This document shows positions 58,088 through 60,490 of a DNA stretch of 60,490 bases, piece after piece. Numbering within the stretch: position 1 is the stretch's first letter; every line of letters starts with the position of its first letter. The position numbers were made by a program, and so were the translations under genes. This stretch comes from Companilactobacillus jidongensis (lineage in GTDB: Bacteria > Bacillota > Bacilli > Lactobacillales > Lactobacillaceae). The notes under the pieces were generated by a model, which saw nothing but the letters and a program-made list of their open reading frames with translations, was not told where the DNA came from and made no database searches. Where the stretch lies: assembly GCF_003946575.1 (NCBI RefSeq), contig NZ_RHOP01000018.1, forward strand, positions 1 to 60,490. Reading direction: 5' to 3'.

Positions 58088-58111
58088 GACTGAATGTCTT
58101 AGCTTCTTTTA
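58076..58111. terminator. Bidirectional terminator
   Basis: AAAAGAAGCTA/TAGCTTCTTTT with an inner GAC/GTC pair; between the TIGR01906 gene and the convergent DedA gene. Confidence 0.88.
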
Positions 58112-58116
58112 CTGTC

Positions 58117-58770
58117 TTAATTAGCTTTTTTCTTACGATTTCTTAAAGCAGTGATTAAAATTGGAATTAATGAAACAAGTACGATTCCGAGAATAATCAT
58201 TGAAAAATGATCCTGAACAGCTGGAATATTTCCGAAAAGATGACCAGCCAACGAACAAACTAGAACCCAGAGAAATGCGCCCATTACATTAAATTCAAGG
58301 AATTTTCTGTAATGCATCGTACCACTACCAGCTACAAATGGTACGAAAGTTCTGATCAGAGGGATGAAACGTCCAATGGCAATTGTCTTACCACCATGTT
58401 TTTCGAAGAAAACATGTGCTTCATCCAGATGTTCTTTGTTTATTAGTTTGCTCAAATATCGATTCTCGGTGGCAAACTTCCCGAAATGTTCTCCAATTTC
58501 GTAGTTCATGGAATCTCCAAGAACAGCAGCGAATAGAAAAACGAAGAATAACGCAATACTTGATAAGTCATATTTATGGTTGGCTGCTAAAGCCATGGCC
58601 GCAAATATTAGTGAATCACCAGGTAGGAAGGGAAGAATAACAACACCTGTTTCGATGAATATGATCAGGAATAGTATAAGATATGTCCAAAGTCCGAAGT
58701 TATTCACGATATTGACCATGTGGCTATCAATGTGCAGAATAAAGTCGACCAGACTCATTATGTAACTCAA
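58117..58770 (-). CDS. DedA family membrane protein
   Basis: 217 aa with about five hydrophobic segments. Typical DedA motifs: ETGVVILPFLPGDSLIFAAMALA, FGDSMNYEIG-type region GDSMNYEIG, FFEKHGGKTIAIGRFIPLIRTFVPFVAGSG. DedA proteins such as UptA of B. subtilis return undecaprenyl phosphate across the membrane. TTG start with TGGAG 8 nt upstream; an ATG four codons later lacks a site. Confidence 0.92.
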   Translation of the reverse strand: MSYIMSLVDFILHIDSHMVNIVNNFGLWTYLILFLIIFIETGVVILPFLPGDSLIFAAMALAANHKYDLSSIALFFVFLFAAVLGDSMNYEIGEHFGKFATENRYLSKLINKEHLDEAHVFFEKHGGKTIAIGRFIPLIRTFVPFVAGSGTMHYRKFLEFNVMGAFLWVLVCSLAGHLFGNIPAVQDHFSMIILGIVLVSLIPILITALRNRKKKAN

Positions 58771-58854
58771 TCAATCAACTCCAAAATTTTCAAATTAAAC
58801 TATATTATACCAGGTTAGCTTAAAATAACTTTAAAAGGTATAGGAAATTTAAAA

Positions 58855-59847
58855 TTATTTCTCGAATAATGAAGTACTGTGTGCGAAGTAGTCACGACCA
58901 GGATAGATATTACGTAGGGCTTTAGTGACTGCCATCGGTGCTTCAGCAAAAGCGGTTGCTAGTAGTTGAAGTTTTCCAGGATAAGTAACAATATCTCCAA
59001 TGGCAAAGACGTTTGGCAAGTTTGTCTCTAATTCTGGGCCAACTTTAATGAAGGGACCTTCTAATTCAATATTCCAATCGCGCAAAATTTTAGAGTCAGA
59101 CATGAATCCGTAGTTTACCAGTAGTTTATCAACCGTAATGGTTTTGGTTTCCTCAGACTTGATCATCTTTAAACTAACATCGATCTTACTACTATCATTG
59201 GCATTAAACTGAACGTCTTTGATAATATATGGATTGAGTTGCTCGACATTCGAGTTATTTAATTCATCGACACTTGTTTCCATTGCGCGATATCTGTTTC
59301 TTCTATGTATGATCGATGTATGTTTGGTCAGTTCATTCAAGTGGATTGCCCAATCAACGGCAGAATCTCCACCACCGGCCACGGCTAGATCCATATCACG
59401 ATATTCATTCATATCATTAACGAAATAACTAAGATTATGTTTCTCCAATGCTTTGTCGTAATCAAACGTTAATTTACGTGGTTTGAAGGATCCATTACCG
59501 ATTGCAATAATAATCGCATTACTATAGATAGTTTCTTTATTAGTAGTTACTTTCCAAATATCATCTTCCTGTGTGAGATCTGTTACAGATGTTCCGAGAT
59601 ATTCATCACATTTAAGATTATGTAGTTGTTCAATTAATTTGTTAGCTACGTCAGTACCAGATATCTTGGAATAACCAGGCATATCATAAATGTTCTTTTG
59701 AGCATATAATGTTTCAGGTTGACCACCCAGCTTTGGTAAACTTTCTATTAATGCTACATTTAGTTTTCTAAGACGAGCATAATATGCAGCATAAATACCA
59801 GCGGGGCCACCGCCAATTATTGTAATGTCATAAGTCTCTTTATTCAT
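58855..59847 (-). CDS. Ferredoxin/flavodoxin-NADP+ reductase, YumC-type
   Basis: 330-aa thioredoxin-reductase-like flavoprotein without the CxxC pair, hence ferredoxin-NADP reductase type. FAD motif IIGGGPAGIYAAYYA, NADPH motif AVAGGGDSAVDWA and C-terminal FAD contact VFAIGDIVTYPGK are intact. Divergent from the S1-domain gene. Its electron partner is not in the window. Confidence 0.94.
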   Translation of the reverse strand: MNKETYDITIIGGGPAGIYAAYYARLRKLNVALIESLPKLGGQPETLYAQKNIYDMPGYSKISGTDVANKLIEQLHNLKCDEYLGTSVTDLTQEDDIWKVTTNKETIYSNAIIIAIGNGSFKPRKLTFDYDKALEKHNLSYFVNDMNEYRDMDLAVAGGGDSAVDWAIHLNELTKHTSIIHRRNRYRAMETSVDELNNSNVEQLNPYIIKDVQFNANDSSKIDVSLKMIKSEETKTITVDKLLVNYGFMSDSKILRDWNIELEGPFIKVGPELETNLPNVFAIGDIVTYPGKLQLLATAFAEAPMAVTKALRNIYPGRDYFAHSTSLFEK

Positions 59848-59927
59848 ATCGTCACCAGTTTCTGTTATATAATGTTTATTACAATATATTGTTGCATAGA
59901 TTCAGTACAAAGTTAATGGAGGAAGTT

Positions 59928-60302
59928 ATGAAAATTGGAGATAAAGTATCCGGAACTATTTCTGGAATTCAGCCGTATGGAGTTTTTGTTAATCTCGACA
60001 ATGGGGAACAAGGCCTGATCCATATTTCAGAATTGAAACATGGATTTGTTTCTAATATAGATAATAACTATATGGTAGGGGACAAAGTTAATGTAGTAGT
60101 GATGGGTATTGATGAATATAACGGCAAAATCAGTTTGTCGATACGTGCTTTGGAGCAAAGAAAAGTAGGAAGACCTATTTTACACAAACATTTTTGGACA
60201 GATTATAAGAATAAAATAGGCTATAAGACGATTGAAAACCAAAAAGGGCAGTGGATAAATGAAGCTATTACAGCAATTTTGAAAGAAAAACAAAAAAAAT
60301 GA
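59928..60302 (+). CDS. cvfD: S1 RNA-binding domain protein, CvfD/YugI-like
   Basis: 124 aa. An S1 domain fills residues 1-72 (IGDKVSGTISGIQPYGVFVNL, EQGLIHISEL, ISLSIRAL) followed by a basic tail. Relatives (YugI/GSP13, CvfD) bind ribosomes or act as post-transcriptional regulators in cold and virulence. ATG chosen because GGAGGAAG lies just upstream; an earlier in-frame start has none. Confidence 0.88.
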   Translation: MKIGDKVSGTISGIQPYGVFVNLDNGEQGLIHISELKHGFVSNIDNNYMVGDKVNVVVMGIDEYNGKISLSIRALEQRKVGRPILHKHFWTDYKNKIGYKTIENQKGQWINEAITAILKEKQKK

Positions 60303-60321
60303 ACTTTTTTCGCAAAAACAC

Positions 60322-60350
60322 TTGCATACATCAATTCTAATTGGTAATAT
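60322..60350 (+). promoter_or_regulatory. Candidate rRNA operon promoter P1
   Basis: TTGCAT, 17 bp, TAATAT, 20 bp after cvfD. With the second promoter 116 bp downstream it forms the tandem layout typical of Firmicute rrn operons. Confidence 0.6.
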
Positions 60351-60437
60351 ATTATTTGTTGTTGCGACAGAGCAACGGCGACAACGGCTTGAGAGCTTCC
60401 AACTTGATAGTCATTGAAAAATTATTTTAAAAAGTTC

Positions 60438-60466
60438 TTGACATCATGTTGGGTTCTTGATAAACT
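60438..60466 (+). promoter_or_regulatory. Candidate rRNA operon promoter P2
   Basis: Perfect -35 TTGACA, 17 bp, -10 TAAACT. No reading frame follows to the window end, which fits a 16S rRNA gene starting just outside. Confidence 0.65.
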
Positions 60467-60490
60467 AATTGAGTCGCTTGTTAAGAAGTT

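Overview
The window is 60 kb of a low-GC Gram-positive chromosome, almost certainly a lactobacillus. Indicators are the divergent pepQ/ccpA pair with a cre site, the rex and groESL neighbourhood with a CIRCE operator, PepV, the mutS-mutL-ruvAB-queA-tgt-yajC run, AlaRS under a T-box, Firmicute-type Shine-Dalgarno sites with frequent TTG/GTG starts, and YajC without SecDF beside it. Genus is not decided by the sequence; a Companilactobacillus-like species is a guess.

Positions 1-7265 hold a complete type II-A CRISPR-Cas locus of the Streptococcus thermophilus CRISPR1 kind: promoter, cas9 (1129 aa), tracrRNA between cas9 and cas1, cas1, cas2, a long csn2 (340 aa), a very short leader ending in ATTTGAG, 16 regular 36-nt repeats with 15 spacers of exactly 30 nt, and a decayed trailer end whose last repeat runs straight into a strong terminator. 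Extra repeat-like pieces lie upstream of cas9 and across the cas9 stop codon.

From 7.3 to 20 kb: DUF368 membrane protein and ABC-F ATPase (minus strand), rex-manA, a glutamate/aspartate-type symporter, a CPBP protease, groES-groEL, a MerR regulator, a DUF554 protein and an SDR oxidoreductase with a palindromic operator. From 19.2 to 29.1 kb lies a repair/tRNA-modification operon: ymdB, mutS, mutL, ruvA, ruvB, queA, tgt, yajC. From 29.1 to 34.5 kb: an unusual MerR-type promoter reading into a highly structured gene-free region, then zwf, dinB, nrnA and a DEAD-box helicase. dinB has no ATG, GTG or TTG that would keep its catalytic aspartate.

From 34.5 to 42 kb: T-box-alaS, ireB, ruvX, yrzB, cvpA, mutS2, trxA, and yslB on the other strand. 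From 42.5 to 53.7 kb: murI-rdgB, two small envelope-type proteins, pepQ/ccpA, two small membrane proteins, a class A PBP, pepV and an exported glycerophosphodiesterase. From 53.8 to 60.3 kb: phosphoesterases, yutD, a NagD-like HAD phosphatase, a TIGR01906 membrane protein, a DedA protein, a ferredoxin-NADP reductase and an S1-domain protein. The window ends in two tandem strong promoters that look like the start of an rRNA operon.

No insertion sequence, prophage, tRNA or rRNA gene is visible inside the window. The most notable items are the extra repeat-like elements and decayed array end of the CRISPR locus, the dinB start codon, and two multi-hairpin intergenic elements, one placed behind an AdhR/MerR-like promoter.
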